From: Hymenobacter profundi
Lineage (GTDB): Bacteria; Bacteroidota; Bacteroidia; Cytophagales; Hymenobacteraceae
Direction of reading: 5' to 3'
DNA: 34,016 bases
NCBI RefSeq assembly: GCF_019334315.1
Contig: NZ_JAHWGL010000054.1
Span: forward strand, 1 to 34,016
In this document: positions 8,401 through 16,809 of the stretch, piece after piece
How the letters are laid out: each line of letters begins with the position of its first letter
How positions within the stretch are numbered: the first letter of the stretch is position 1
Made by a program: the position numbers and the translations under genes
The notes under the pieces: generated by a model
Databases searched by the model: none
Told to the model about the DNA's origin: nothing
What the model saw: the letters and a program-made list of their open reading frames with translations, nothing else

Positions 8401-9828
8401 TTATGGGAAGATGCCAAGTGCTTGGTAGCTCACGCCAATCTTCTCAATGGCCGCGTAGAAGGCCGCCGTGCGCAGATCTGTAATGCCTGGCACCTCGTCC
8501 ATCACCGCCCGAATTTCACGGTAAGCGGTAATCATAGTGTCTTCCAGTCCCGAATGCACTAGGTCAATTTCGTCGGCCCCGTGGATGATGAGGGCACGTT
8601 CCCGCTCGCTCACCGTTTTGCCGGTGGTTTGCTCAATGGTCATCACCAGGCGCTTCAGCGAGGCTTCTTCAGCCCGCTTGCCCATGCGCCCAAAGCGCAC
8701 ATTCGACAGGTTTTTCAGCCACTCGAAGTAGGAAACCGTCACGCCACCGGCGTTTAGATAGAGGTCGGGTAGGATAACTACGCCACGTTCCAGCAGAATC
8801 TTTTCGGCCTCCTGGGTGGTAGGGCCGTTGGCACCTTCGGCAATTATCTTGGCCTTGATATTCTTGGCATTGCCCTCGTGAATCTGGTTTTCCAGCGCGG
8901 CCGGCAGCAGCACGTCGCACTCGTATTCCAGCAGTTGCAACGAGTCCTCGAAGTTCTTCGCATCAGGATGGAAATCGAGGATAGAGCCCGTAACGGAGCG
9001 GTGCTTGAACACTTCCTCCACATCTAGGCCTGCCGGGTTGTATAAGCCGCCTTCGCGCTCGGCAATGCCCACAATCAGGGCACCTTCGCGCTGGCAGAAA
9101 TGCGCGGCGTGGTAGCCCACGTTGCCCAAGCCCTGCACGATGATGCGTTTGCCTGCCATGCCGCTGGTCATGCCTAGCTTTTTCAGCAGCGGCTCATCTT
9201 CGAGCAACTCCCGTATGCCATAGAAAATACCTAGGCCCGTGGCTTCCGTCCTGCCCCTGATGCCGCCCTGGCCCACGGGCTTACCCGTTACGCAGCCCAG
9301 CGCGCTGGTGTCGCCATACTTAAAGGTGAGGTAAGTATCGGCAATCCAGGCCATTTCGCGGCTGCTGGTACCATAATCGGGTGCTGGCACATCCATGCCT
9401 GGTCCAATCAAGTTCTTTTTAATCAGTTCACTGGCATAGCGGCGCGTCACGCGCTCCAGCGTTTGCACGGAGCTAGTACGCGGGTTGATCTTCACACCAC
9501 CTTTGGCACCACCAAACGGCACGTCTACCAAGGCGCACTTAAAGGTCATGAGCGTGGCCAGTGCCATCACTTCTTCCTCGTCCACGTGGATGCTGTAGCG
9601 AATACCACCCTTGCTGGGCAGCTTGTGGTGGCTATGCTGCACCCGAATGCCCTCGAACACCTGCACGTGCCCGTCTACCTCCACCGGGAAGTTTACTTTA
9701 TAGATGCTGTTGCAGGTCCGAATCTGGCTTATAATGCCAGGATCGAGCTTCGAGAAGCTCGCCGCGTGGTCGTAGAAGTGCAGGACGCTTTCGTAAAAGT
9801 CCTTGCCCTTCACCAAGTGGTTGCTCAT
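8401..9828 (-). CDS. Glu/Leu/Phe/Val dehydrogenase (glutamate dehydrogenase type)
   Basis: The family catalyses reversible oxidative deamination of an amino acid to a 2-oxo acid and ammonium with NAD(P); glutamate is the likely substrate. The 475-residue product has the substrate-side motif KLPSKGGIRY (69-78), a conserved Lys97, the catalytic-lysine segment PFGGAKGGVK (104-113, Lys109) and PAPDYGTSSREMAW (148-161). A Rossmann fold follows with IIVQGLGNVGYHAA. I prefer ATG 9828 to the longer frame from 9975: homologues begin close to this point, the extra 49 residues look non-coding, and a promoter-like pair sits between the two starts. It is one of two nitrogen-related loci here; urease would release ammonium that this enzyme could assimilate. 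Confidence 0.93.
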   Translation of the reverse strand: MSNHLVKGKDFYESVLHFYDHAASFSKLDPGIISQIRTCNSIYKVNFPVEVDGHVQVFEGIRVQHSHHKLPSKGGIRYSIHVDEEEVMALATLMTFKCALVDVPFGGAKGGVKINPRTSSVQTLERVTRRYASELIKKNLIGPGMDVPAPDYGTSSREMAWIADTYLTFKYGDTSALGCVTGKPVGQGGIRGRTEATGLGIFYGIRELLEDEPLLKKLGMTSGMAGKRIIVQGLGNVGYHAAHFCQREGALIVGIAEREGGLYNPAGLDVEEVFKHRSVTGSILDFHPDAKNFEDSLQLLEYECDVLLPAALENQIHEGNAKNIKAKIIAEGANGPTTQEAEKILLERGVVILPDLYLNAGGVTVSYFEWLKNLSNVRFGRMGKRAEEASLKRLVMTIEQTTGKTVSERERALIIHGADEIDLVHSGLEDTMITAYREIRAVMDEVPGITDLRTAAFYAAIEKIGVSYQALGIFP

Positions 9829-9846
9829 GGTAAGTGTGAGTTGGTG

Positions 9847-9879
9847 GGAAGATAAATAAGAAGACAGTATACCCGCAAA
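9847..9879 (-). promoter_or_regulatory. possible promoter of glutamate dehydrogenase
   Basis: On the minus strand TTTG (complement of 9876-9879), a 21-nt spacer and TATCTTCC (complement of 9847-9854) approximate the Bacteroidetes consensus TTTG-N19-21-TAnnTTTG. The last two bases of the -7 box deviate. It lies 18 nt before the preferred ATG. Confidence 0.35.
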
Positions 9880-10049
9880 CGGCCGATCAGCACCTTGCGT
9901 TGTGTGGCTGCCCGGCGCAAAGGTCGGGAGTTGCCGGATATAGGCAATCATAGTGCGGTTCAGCGCTTCCGACACGAATAGTTTCTCCCAAAGGAATCAA
10001 GAAGCCAGTAATTGAAGAAACCGGCTGGGGTTTGCACTAAATAGTTAAA

Positions 10050-10065
10050 TTGTATTTAAATACAA
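10050..10065. promoter_or_regulatory. 16-bp perfect palindrome, possible operator
   Basis: TTGTATTTAAATACAA is a perfect palindrome in the AT-rich gap between the divergent dehydrogenase and PA14 genes, about 80 bp before the PA14 promoter. A dimeric regulator could bind it, but AT-rich DNA gives chance palindromes. Apart from this and the two promoter candidates, the gap 9829-10187 shows no other feature. Confidence 0.3.
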
Positions 10066-10143
10066 GTAATCGGCTATAAATTATTTTTTATGGAATATTA
10101 ATTGAATATTTTTAAGCTGATTGCCAGGGATAAGATGCATTAT

Positions 10144-10176
10144 TTTGTTGGTAAAATACTATAAATGTACTTTTTG
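10144..10176 (+). promoter_or_regulatory. Bacteroidetes-type promoter of the first PA14/ricin gene
   Basis: TTTG (10144-10147), a 20-nt spacer and TACTTTTTG (10168-10176) fit the TTTG-N19-21-TAnnTTTG consensus with one extra T. The ATG follows at 10188, so the transcript would have a very short leader. Confidence 0.5.
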
Positions 10177-10187
10177 GTGAAGTTGGT

Positions 10188-11621
10188 ATGACACAACGTA
10201 TATTTTGTTGTTCGCTTTTAAGTATCTGTATGTTAGCTGCCACTGGGAACGCACATCCCCAGCCCTGGCTACCGGCAGACGAAGCAGAAAAAACCTCGCT
10301 TGTGGTGCCAGGCAATCAGACCGGGCTCACAGCGCTGTACTTCAACAGCAGTACGCTGGCGGGCAAACCAGTGCTCCAACGCCGCGATGCTGCCCCCAAC
10401 TTTGATTGGGGCAAAGATGCAGCGGCCCCCACCATATCAGCCGACTACTTCTCGGTGCGGTGGCTGGGCTGGCTTATAGCCCCTACCACCGGCTCCTACT
10501 CGTTTTCTGTACGTGCCGACGAGCGAGTGCGATTGTGGATAGGGGGGCAAAAGGTGCTCGACACCTGGGACGGTACTGGCCAGCTACAGCCACCGGCCTA
10601 TATAACGCTGGCCGCCGGCGAAACCACAACAGTGAAGATGGAATACCACAGTGAAGAAGGCAACGCGCACGTGCAGCTGCAATGGCTACCTCCTGGCCAG
10701 GCACGGCAGGCTATTCCAGGCCAATTTTTTTCTTCGGAGAGCGGTGATGTTGTAGCCGCAACGGCACCGGGCACCGGCGCCAAGCAGCAGAATGCCGCTG
10801 CCAAACGCAAGCCAGCCCCCGCTACGACTCAGCCAGCAAAGACGGCCCAAGCTAAAGCCGTGCCTACCACCATGCCGGCTCCCGCAGAGCTAGCAGGTAT
10901 ATTCACGCTGAAAGCTCGCACCACCGGTCAGCCACTGGCCGTTGCCGATGAGCACCAGCCTAGTACCGATGCGGCAGCGGCTGCGCACTGGCGTATCGAG
11001 CCAGCCGGCCAAGGCTACTACCGGATAGCAGTGCAAGGTGGCACTAAAGTGTTGGAGGTGCTAGGTAGCTCGTCTTCCAACGGTGCTGCCCTCAACCTAT
11101 GGCCTTACTACAGTGGCAATAATCAGCTGTGGCAAATTAAGGAGGTAGGCGACGGCTACTACACGCTGGTGGCTAAGCATAGCCGGAAAGCCCTCACGGC
11201 CAAAGCGCCTGCCGAGGGTGGCGTACAGCAGTGGCGTGCAAACGGCCACGAAGACCAACAGTGGCGGCTGGATCCCGTGAAAGAGAAGGTAACCCAACCG
11301 GCTACCACCAGCACACCGCTTATGGGCAATGGTACCTACAACGTGAGCTTGTCGCCTAACCCTGCCAACAGCCTCTCACAACTGCGCTACCAACTGCCGG
11401 ATGCTATACCAGTGGGCTGGGTACTCTACGATGCGCGTGGTATTGTGGTGCGTACCTCCGATTACCGCCGGACAATCAGCGGTGTGCATCAGCAAACGCT
11501 AATGTTATCGGCCTTACCCAACGGTAATTACCAATTGCACCTCACTGTGGGGACCATCACCACCACTCAACCTATCCTGGTGCGCCATCCATTGGCCGAA
11601 ACACAAGCTCAAGCTGAATAA
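10188..11621 (+). CDS. secreted PA14 + ricin-type lectin protein with T9SS sorting tail (copy 1)
   Basis: A 477-residue secreted protein. The parts in order are: a signal peptide (1-22); a PA14 domain (about 45-182: LTALYFNSSTLAG, APNFDWGKDA, TTGSYSFSVRADERVRLWI, MEYHSEEGNAHVQLQW); an Ala/Pro/Thr-rich linker (187-232); a ricin B-type beta-trefoil lectin domain (about 235-362, with QLW and QQWR repeats); and a C-terminal domain (about 383-465) starting NVSLSPNPAN, typical of type A sorting signals of the type IX secretion system. PA14 and ricin domains usually bind carbohydrate, so I infer a cell-surface or released glycan-binding protein with no catalytic domain. It is followed by a close paralog in tandem (11923-13401). 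Confidence 0.85.
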   Translation: MTQRIFCCSLLSICMLAATGNAHPQPWLPADEAEKTSLVVPGNQTGLTALYFNSSTLAGKPVLQRRDAAPNFDWGKDAAAPTISADYFSVRWLGWLIAPTTGSYSFSVRADERVRLWIGGQKVLDTWDGTGQLQPPAYITLAAGETTTVKMEYHSEEGNAHVQLQWLPPGQARQAIPGQFFSSESGDVVAATAPGTGAKQQNAAAKRKPAPATTQPAKTAQAKAVPTTMPAPAELAGIFTLKARTTGQPLAVADEHQPSTDAAAAAHWRIEPAGQGYYRIAVQGGTKVLEVLGSSSSNGAALNLWPYYSGNNQLWQIKEVGDGYYTLVAKHSRKALTAKAPAEGGVQQWRANGHEDQQWRLDPVKEKVTQPATTSTPLMGNGTYNVSLSPNPANSLSQLRYQLPDAIPVGWVLYDARGIVVRTSDYRRTISGVHQQTLMLSALPNGNYQLHLTVGTITTTQPILVRHPLAETQAQAE

Positions 11622-11922
11622 GCAGCCCAAGAAAAGGCCAACTGGCTACAATCGTAGCTGGGTAGCAGAAGTAGGGTAGCGTTTCACTGGATGTTATCTA
11701 GCTTGTATGAGCCATCTGCCGCTGGAATAGGTATAGCATCATATTATTAAATAAGCTATATCAAGCATATTTGTGATTAATAGTAAAATTATAAGCATTG
11801 TATTGTAATATGCTACTTTGGCTTGGTTTTTATTGTGTTTGATAAGCTTTGAAATAGACGTAACAGAGGTAGTATTTATTAATAAAATACTATTTTAACC
11901 AAATTCCGTACATTCTTCTCCT
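11622..11922 (+). promoter_or_regulatory. AT-rich spacer between the two PA14/ricin paralogs
   Basis: No gene is visible here. The half nearest copy 2 is AT-rich. TTTG motifs at 11838-11841 and 11848-11851 precede a weak TAGTATTT at 11870. A small hairpin (AGTATTT at 11871-11877, AAATACT at 11885-11891) lies about 30 bp before the ATG. No strong terminator follows copy 1, so read-through into copy 2 is possible. Confidence 0.3.
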
Positions 11923-13401
11923 ATGATGCGACACTTACTCTACTGTTCCTTGGTGGGGATGCACCTGTTTAGCCATACCGAAGGTGCGTTTGCTTCTGCT
12001 AAAGGAGCGCCAGGCAAAGAATTTCAGCAGTTGGTAGCGCCAGCGCAAAACGGAACGCCGGGCCTCACGGGGTGGTATTTCGGTAACAGCACGCTGGCTG
12101 GTAAACCCATCCGCCAGCAGCAGGACGCCGCACCCAATTTCCAGTGGGGAAAAGACGCACCAGCCCCTACCATACCAGCCGATTATTTCTCGGTACGTTG
12201 GGAAGGCTTCCTGACGGCTCCTACCACTGGCTCCTACTCGTTTGCCGTGCGCGCTGGGGAACAAGTGCGGTTGTGGATCAACGGACAGAAAATTCTGGAT
12301 ACTTGGGATGGCCAGAGCCTCACCGAGTCGGATATTTACGTGAACCTGGCCGCTGGCGAATCAACGCCGATTAAGCTGGAATATCACAGCGAAGAAGGCG
12401 ATGCGCACGTGCAGTTGCAGTGGACATCGCCGAAGCAAGCACGCCAGGCTATTCCGGCTGAAGCCTTCTCGGCCGAAGGATTTGTGATGGCCGCTGCTCC
12501 GGCGCCCGCACCAGCAGTAGCGCAACCAAAAGTAGCAGTAGAAGCTCCTAAGCAAACTGTAGCGCGTAAATCTGGCATGCGCCTACCCAAAGGCGCCGTA
12601 GCCGCTCCAGCGGTAGCCTCCATGTCGGGAGTATATCGTTTGAAGGCCCGCAACGATGGCCAAACGCTGGCCGTGGCAGAGCAGCAAGCGACCAGCAAAG
12701 TCGCCGCCGATGCCGCTGCCCCCGAATGGATGATTGAGTCGGCAGGCAATGGCTACTACCGTGTGTTTGTGCAGGGTAGCAACAAAGCACTGGAAGTGCT
12801 CGGCAACTCCTCTTCTAACGGGGCCGCCCTCGACCTATGGCCTGCCTATAAGAGCGACAACCAGCTGTGGCTGATTCACGAGGCGGAAGATGGCTACTAC
12901 TCGCTGGTGGCCAAGCACAGCAGCAAAGCCCTAACTGCGAAAGAAACGTCGGAAGGTGGTTTGCAGCAGTGGCGCTACAATGGCGGCGCCGATCAGCAGT
13001 GGAAACTGGAGCCCGTAGTGGGTGCCAAGGTTAGCACCAAAGCTACCCCGCTCGTGGGTAATGGCGATTATAAAGTGCACGTGTACCCCAACCCCTCCAA
13101 TGGCATCTCACAGCTACGCTATCAGCTGCCTGGCAATATGCCCGTGGGCTGGGTGCTTTACGATACCCGCGGCGTGGCAGTGCGCTCTTCCGACGCTCGC
13201 CAATTGACCGACGGGGTGCATAACCAGACGCTGCCCTTCCTGGAACTACCCAACGGTAACTACCAACTGCACCTCACGGTGAATGGCGTAACCACCACGC
13301 AGCCCGTCATGATTCGTCATCCCAAAGCAGAGCCCCAGGGCGAAGCACGGGTCCAAACAGCAGAACCGATGCAAATTGTACAGATGCAGGCTAGCCGGTA
13401 A
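11923..13401 (+). CDS. secreted PA14 + ricin-type lectin protein with T9SS sorting tail (copy 2)
   Basis: A 492-residue paralog of the preceding gene, collinear over its whole length. It has a signal peptide (MMRHLLYCSLVGMHLFSHTEGAFA), a PA14 domain (GLTGWYFGNSTLAGKPIRQQ, APNFQWGKDAPAP, MPTTGSYSF-like core, LEYHSEEGDAHVQLQW), an Ala/Val/Pro-rich linker, a ricin-type domain (KALEVLGNSSSNGAALDLWP, QLW, QQWKLEP) and a T9SS type A tail (VHVYPNPSNGISQLRYQLPG). The linker is the least conserved part and is more basic here (KSGMRLPKGA). A Met/Gln/Ala extension follows the sorting domain. This looks like a tandem duplication with divergence of the linker and both termini. A perfect 35-bp hairpin starts right after the stop. 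The bound ligand is unknown. Confidence 0.85.
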   Translation: MMRHLLYCSLVGMHLFSHTEGAFASAKGAPGKEFQQLVAPAQNGTPGLTGWYFGNSTLAGKPIRQQQDAAPNFQWGKDAPAPTIPADYFSVRWEGFLTAPTTGSYSFAVRAGEQVRLWINGQKILDTWDGQSLTESDIYVNLAAGESTPIKLEYHSEEGDAHVQLQWTSPKQARQAIPAEAFSAEGFVMAAAPAPAPAVAQPKVAVEAPKQTVARKSGMRLPKGAVAAPAVASMSGVYRLKARNDGQTLAVAEQQATSKVAADAAAPEWMIESAGNGYYRVFVQGSNKALEVLGNSSSNGAALDLWPAYKSDNQLWLIHEAEDGYYSLVAKHSSKALTAKETSEGGLQQWRYNGGADQQWKLEPVVGAKVSTKATPLVGNGDYKVHVYPNPSNGISQLRYQLPGNMPVGWVLYDTRGVAVRSSDARQLTDGVHNQTLPFLELPNGNYQLHLTVNGVTTTQPVMIRHPKAEPQGEARVQTAEPMQIVQMQASR

Positions 13402-13408
13402 GTCTAAT

Positions 13409-13485
13409 AGTCCGCAAACGCTTGGAGGGGTAGCAATGGTCACAATATGCGTGACCATTGCTACCCCTCCAAGCGTTTGCGGACT
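13409..13485 (+). terminator. 35-bp perfect hairpin after the PA14/ricin pair
   Basis: The arms 13409-13443 and 13451-13485 are exact reverse complements over 35 bp with a 7-nt loop (AATATGC). The hairpin begins 8 bp past the stop of copy 2 and is followed by GCTGGGTTTTATT, so it can act as a terminator and 3'-end stabiliser. It is much longer than ordinary terminator stems. Confidence 0.7.
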
Positions 13486-13511
13486 GCTGGGTTTTATTGA
13501 AGTTGTTTAGA

Positions 13512-13560
13512 GAATCGTGTGCCGGTCCGATGCCGTAGGCGTCCAACCGGCACACGATTC
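13512..13560. repeat. second hairpin, 15-bp perfect inverted repeat
   Basis: GAATCGTGTGCCGGT at 13512-13526 and its exact complement at 13546-13560 are separated by 19 nt. It follows the 35-bp hairpin by 26 bp. A dispersed-repeat-like motif (GAACGTCATGCTTGATC, from 13587) follows, and together they fill the gap to the glycosyltransferase gene. Confidence 0.65.
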
Positions 13561-13586
13561 GTGCGGAAGTCCGAATAAAGAAAAAT

Positions 13587-13645
13587 GAACGTCATGCTTG
13601 ATCTGGCGTCCGCTTGCCAAAGCATAACCGGCAGATTCTAGCGCC
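13587..13645. repeat. GAACGTCATG-type dispersed repeat, partial
   Basis: This stretch begins GAACGTCATGCTTGATC and contains GCTTGCCAAAGCATA. It shares the GAACGTCATG start with the complete inverted repeat at 31406-31453. I recall similar elements scattered in Hymenobacter genomes; that is memory, not a search result. It is non-coding and lies between convergent genes. Confidence 0.45.
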
Positions 13646-13670
13646 CATTTCTGATTTGGAAACAGGTCTA

Positions 13671-14792
13671 TTAGCTGTAGTAATCTACTAACTGAGTAGC
13701 AAGGCGTGCGGGTGCAAATTGCGTGTGGGCGTATTGGTAGCCCTGTTCCCGCATGTGATTCGCATGTGCTGAATCGGTCAGGACTTTCTCTATAGCGTGC
13801 GCGAGCTGCTCAGGACTAGTGGGGTCTATATAGCACGAGGCTGGCCCTCCTGCTTCTGGTAGAGCAGAAGTGGAGGAAGCAATAACAGGCGTTTTGCACA
13901 ACAGTGCCTCGGCTATGGGTAGCCCAAATCCCTCGTACAGTGAAGGGTAGATGAGAGCCGAAGCCCCTTGGTACAGCGCCTGGAGTTGCCGAATATCCAC
14001 TACGTTTTCCAACCAATACACTACATCTTCCAAATTTGCTTGACTTAGTAGCTGTTGCAACTGCTGTTTATGACGCTTCCCCTTACCCACCAAAACAAGC
14101 GGTACCCGCAAATCGACTGGCAAGTGTTGGTAAGCGCGAAGCAGTGTGGCAATATTCTTACGGGGCTCTAAGCTTCCTACCCCTAAGACATAAGGCGTTG
14201 TTACGCCCAATTGTGCCACCGTGCGAGCCGCCTGTTCAGTGGGTTGCCGCTGATAGTATACAGGGTCACAGGCTTGATAAATGACTTTGATTTTGTCTGG
14301 CTCTACCCGGTAATACTCTATCAAATCACGCTTCGTATGCTCGCTGATAGCAACTATTTTAGCCGCGTGCCGACAGCTGTAACGTACCTTCTGGTCGTAG
14401 ATAATGCGCTCTACAGCACCGTACCACTCCGGATGAACTTTGGAAATGACATCGTGCATGGTGACCACGCCTGGAATGCCCGCACGCGTAAGGCCTACGG
14501 GTAATTCGTGGCTTAGCCCGTGGTATAGTTCAATACCGTCTCGTTTCAATTGTTTTACTACGCCGTAGCTGCGCCACAAGGATCGGAAGAAGGCACTGGG
14601 GGGCACAAACGTGGTATACTGAGTGCTTTCCAGAAAGGGTTGTGTTGCTGGATGTTGCCGGATGGCAGGCGTGTATAAATGGTAATCGTGTTCGGGATGA
14701 AAACGCGCCACATCCTGCACCAGAGTCCGGCTGTAGTTTCCTAAGCCAGTAAAATTGCCAAACAGGCGTTTTGCATCATATCCAATCCGCAT
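13671..14792 (-). CDS. family 4-like (GT-B) glycosyltransferase
   Basis: A GT-B glycosyltransferase of about 373 residues. The N-terminal segment MRIGYDAKRLFGNFTGLGNYSR is characteristic of glycosyltransferase family 4 enzymes that act on sugar nucleotides. The C-terminal donor domain carries GVGSLEPRKNIATLL (the core after the domain linker) and the E-x7-E region YPSLYEGFGLPIAEALLCKT. Such enzymes transfer a hexose or deoxy-hexose from an NDP-sugar during synthesis of lipopolysaccharide, capsule or exopolysaccharide at the cytoplasmic face of the membrane. I place the start at ATG 14792, where homologous proteins begin; an upstream in-frame ATG at 14837 would add 15 hydrophobic residues. No other polysaccharide genes are adjacent, so its product is unknown. 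Confidence 0.88.
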   Translation of the reverse strand: MRIGYDAKRLFGNFTGLGNYSRTLVQDVARFHPEHDYHLYTPAIRQHPATQPFLESTQYTTFVPPSAFFRSLWRSYGVVKQLKRDGIELYHGLSHELPVGLTRAGIPGVVTMHDVISKVHPEWYGAVERIIYDQKVRYSCRHAAKIVAISEHTKRDLIEYYRVEPDKIKVIYQACDPVYYQRQPTEQAARTVAQLGVTTPYVLGVGSLEPRKNIATLLRAYQHLPVDLRVPLVLVGKGKRHKQQLQQLLSQANLEDVVYWLENVVDIRQLQALYQGASALIYPSLYEGFGLPIAEALLCKTPVIASSTSALPEAGGPASCYIDPTSPEQLAHAIEKVLTDSAHANHMREQGYQYAHTQFAPARLATQLVDYYS

Positions 14793-14889
14793 ACCGCAGG
14801 GGAAAAAGACTAGGATAGCAACACGCTTACTATCCATGAAAATACAGGCAGCGTACGCTTTCCTGGTAAGTGTTAGACGTTGTAGCTGC

Positions 14890-16749
14890 TTATTTGGCTT
14901 TGCTACCCAGCCACGCGTTGCGGTAGGCTTTCATCTTCTTCGTGACGGTGCGCTTGTCGGCTTCGTAGGGTAGGACCTCCAAGATAGGATCTTCGGTGAG
15001 GGTTAGTTGAGCAGTGCGCTGTTGCCCCCGCGAACGGTACACTACTGGCACCACGTCGCCGGGCTTGTGGCGGGCCAGCAGGGCGCCGTAGGCCGTACGG
15101 TTGGCAACGGGCTGACCATCCAATTTCGTGATGACGTCCTCGCGGTCGAGGCCGGCTTGGTAGAGCGGACTACCTATCAGAGGAGTAACTGGGATAGTGA
15201 GTGTGCTATCAGTGTTGAACGACAGCCGATTGGCGCCCAGGCTGGCTTGGCCGGCGTGGGCTTTGCGCACCAAGAGGCCAGCCGGAGCCAGCAGCTTTTC
15301 AAAATTAGGCAGGGTATGCCCGTAGATATGCTGGCGGAAAAACTGTCCGGCAAAAGCCGTATCGCGGGCTACTTCGCCCAGCACGCGTTGTAGGTCGGCG
15401 GTGGTGTAGGGGCGGGCAGGGGCATAGTTCTGCTGTTTGCTGCCATACTGCTGCCACAGCGCCCGCATATAGGTGTCGAGGTCGGTTTTGTGGTCCTGGC
15501 GCAGCATCATATCCAACGCCAAGGCATTAGCCGCCCCAATGTAGTAGTAGGAGAGGTAGGTGTTTGCCCGGTTGTTGGGGTCGATGCTAACGGCGGCATC
15601 CACAAAGGGTGCCTGTTGGCTCATGTATACCGGCGAGTAGCGCGCCGCTCCGGGCGAGTTTAGCATGGCATTCACCACACCCGACAGGGCCTCGTCGCAA
15701 TACTGCTGGTCGGTGCTGAAGGCACCGGAGCGGCGCAGGAGTAAGTCGCCGTAGTACTGCGTAAAGCCCTCGGCAAACCACAGGTTACTGCTCATATTGG
15801 CCTGTTCAAAATTGAACGGCTCCAGGTCCTGCGGGCGCAGGCGCTCCACGTTCCAGCTATGGAAAAACTCGTGCGACACCGTGCCCAGGTTATCCAATGC
15901 TCCCTGCCCGCGCAATGGACGGTTGCTGGTGAGCGAAGTGGAGTTGCGGTGCTCCATACCGTCGCCGCTGGTTTGAGGCAAGTAGTTGGCAATGAAGGTA
16001 TAGCGACCAAAATCGTAGTCCGGCAGCGTGCCGAACACGGCGGCGGCTTCCTTCACTACGCCTTTAGTTTTGGTTACAAAATCATCTAGTTCGGCGGCGG
16101 TGCCATCATGCAGTACCTGCATTTCAATGGTCTTGCCTTGCTCCTGCCAGCTGCGCACCTGCTGTGCCCCCAGGGAGGTAGGCGAATCCATGAGGTACTG
16201 CAAATGAGGCGCATAGTAGGTGTTGCCGGTTGGCTCAAGACGCAGCTGAGTAGCGGCTTTCCAGTCAGCGGGCGCGTCAAACTTCACTTCTACCGGGCGT
16301 TGCTCCAGGCCTCGGGCAAACGCCAGGGTAGCGGGCATGTTCAGGTGGGCGTGGCGCCAGTCGATGCCGGCGTAGGTGCCATCGGTCCGGTCGCCGAACA
16401 GGGTATAGGTGAACGTGACGGTGCCATCGTGGCCGGCCACATCCCAGCCGTAGGGGTCGGGGTGGGTCACGGTCAGCGGCTGGCCTTTGGAGTTGGTGGC
16501 GCGCACATCGTACACGTTCTTAGCAAACTCGTGCAAGGCGTAGCGTCCCGGCGAGGAGCGAGCCATCCGTACCTGCAAGGGTGTAGTAGGTAGGTTGGTA
16601 AACGTAGCGGTTACCTGGGCTTCGTGATGCACGGCATTGGGGAAAGCCACCGTGTAGCGCACGGGGGGCGAGGTAGTTTGAGCCGCCGCAGGCTGGCACA
16701 GCGCCAGCGGAAAAGCCAGTGCCAGAAGAAGAGTAACGTGTTTTTGCAT
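14890..16749 (-). CDS. M61-family metallopeptidase with PDZ domain
   Basis: A 619-residue protein with a signal peptide (MQKHVTLLLALAFPLALCQPAAAQ), an N-terminal beta domain, and a gluzincin catalytic domain with GMEHRNS (264-270), zinc motif HEFFH (293-297, within VSHEFFHSWN) and third ligand Glu327 in WFAEGFTQYYGDL. A C-terminal PDZ domain covers about residues 490-585 (SPLYQAGLDREDVITKLDGQ). This is the full architecture of M61 glycyl aminopeptidases, which are periplasmic or exported; the length matches the family. Known members remove N-terminal Gly or Ala; the natural substrate here is unknown. It is transcribed on the minus strand, separately from its neighbours. Confidence 0.93.
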   Translation of the reverse strand: MQKHVTLLLALAFPLALCQPAAAQTTSPPVRYTVAFPNAVHHEAQVTATFTNLPTTPLQVRMARSSPGRYALHEFAKNVYDVRATNSKGQPLTVTHPDPYGWDVAGHDGTVTFTYTLFGDRTDGTYAGIDWRHAHLNMPATLAFARGLEQRPVEVKFDAPADWKAATQLRLEPTGNTYYAPHLQYLMDSPTSLGAQQVRSWQEQGKTIEMQVLHDGTAAELDDFVTKTKGVVKEAAAVFGTLPDYDFGRYTFIANYLPQTSGDGMEHRNSTSLTSNRPLRGQGALDNLGTVSHEFFHSWNVERLRPQDLEPFNFEQANMSSNLWFAEGFTQYYGDLLLRRSGAFSTDQQYCDEALSGVVNAMLNSPGAARYSPVYMSQQAPFVDAAVSIDPNNRANTYLSYYYIGAANALALDMMLRQDHKTDLDTYMRALWQQYGSKQQNYAPARPYTTADLQRVLGEVARDTAFAGQFFRQHIYGHTLPNFEKLLAPAGLLVRKAHAGQASLGANRLSFNTDSTLTIPVTPLIGSPLYQAGLDREDVITKLDGQPVANRTAYGALLARHKPGDVVPVVYRSRGQQRTAQLTLTEDPILEVLPYEADKRTVTKKMKAYRNAWLGSKAK

Positions 16750-16809
16750 GAACGAATAGTCAGGAGTGGAGATAGTAAAAGTAAGCGTTCCGCTCAGAAC
16801 GGCGCTTTC

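Noticed and set aside
13409..13560. Possible CRISPR repeat unit
   Set aside because: The repeats are inverted, not direct with regular spacers, there is only one copy of each and no cas gene is near.
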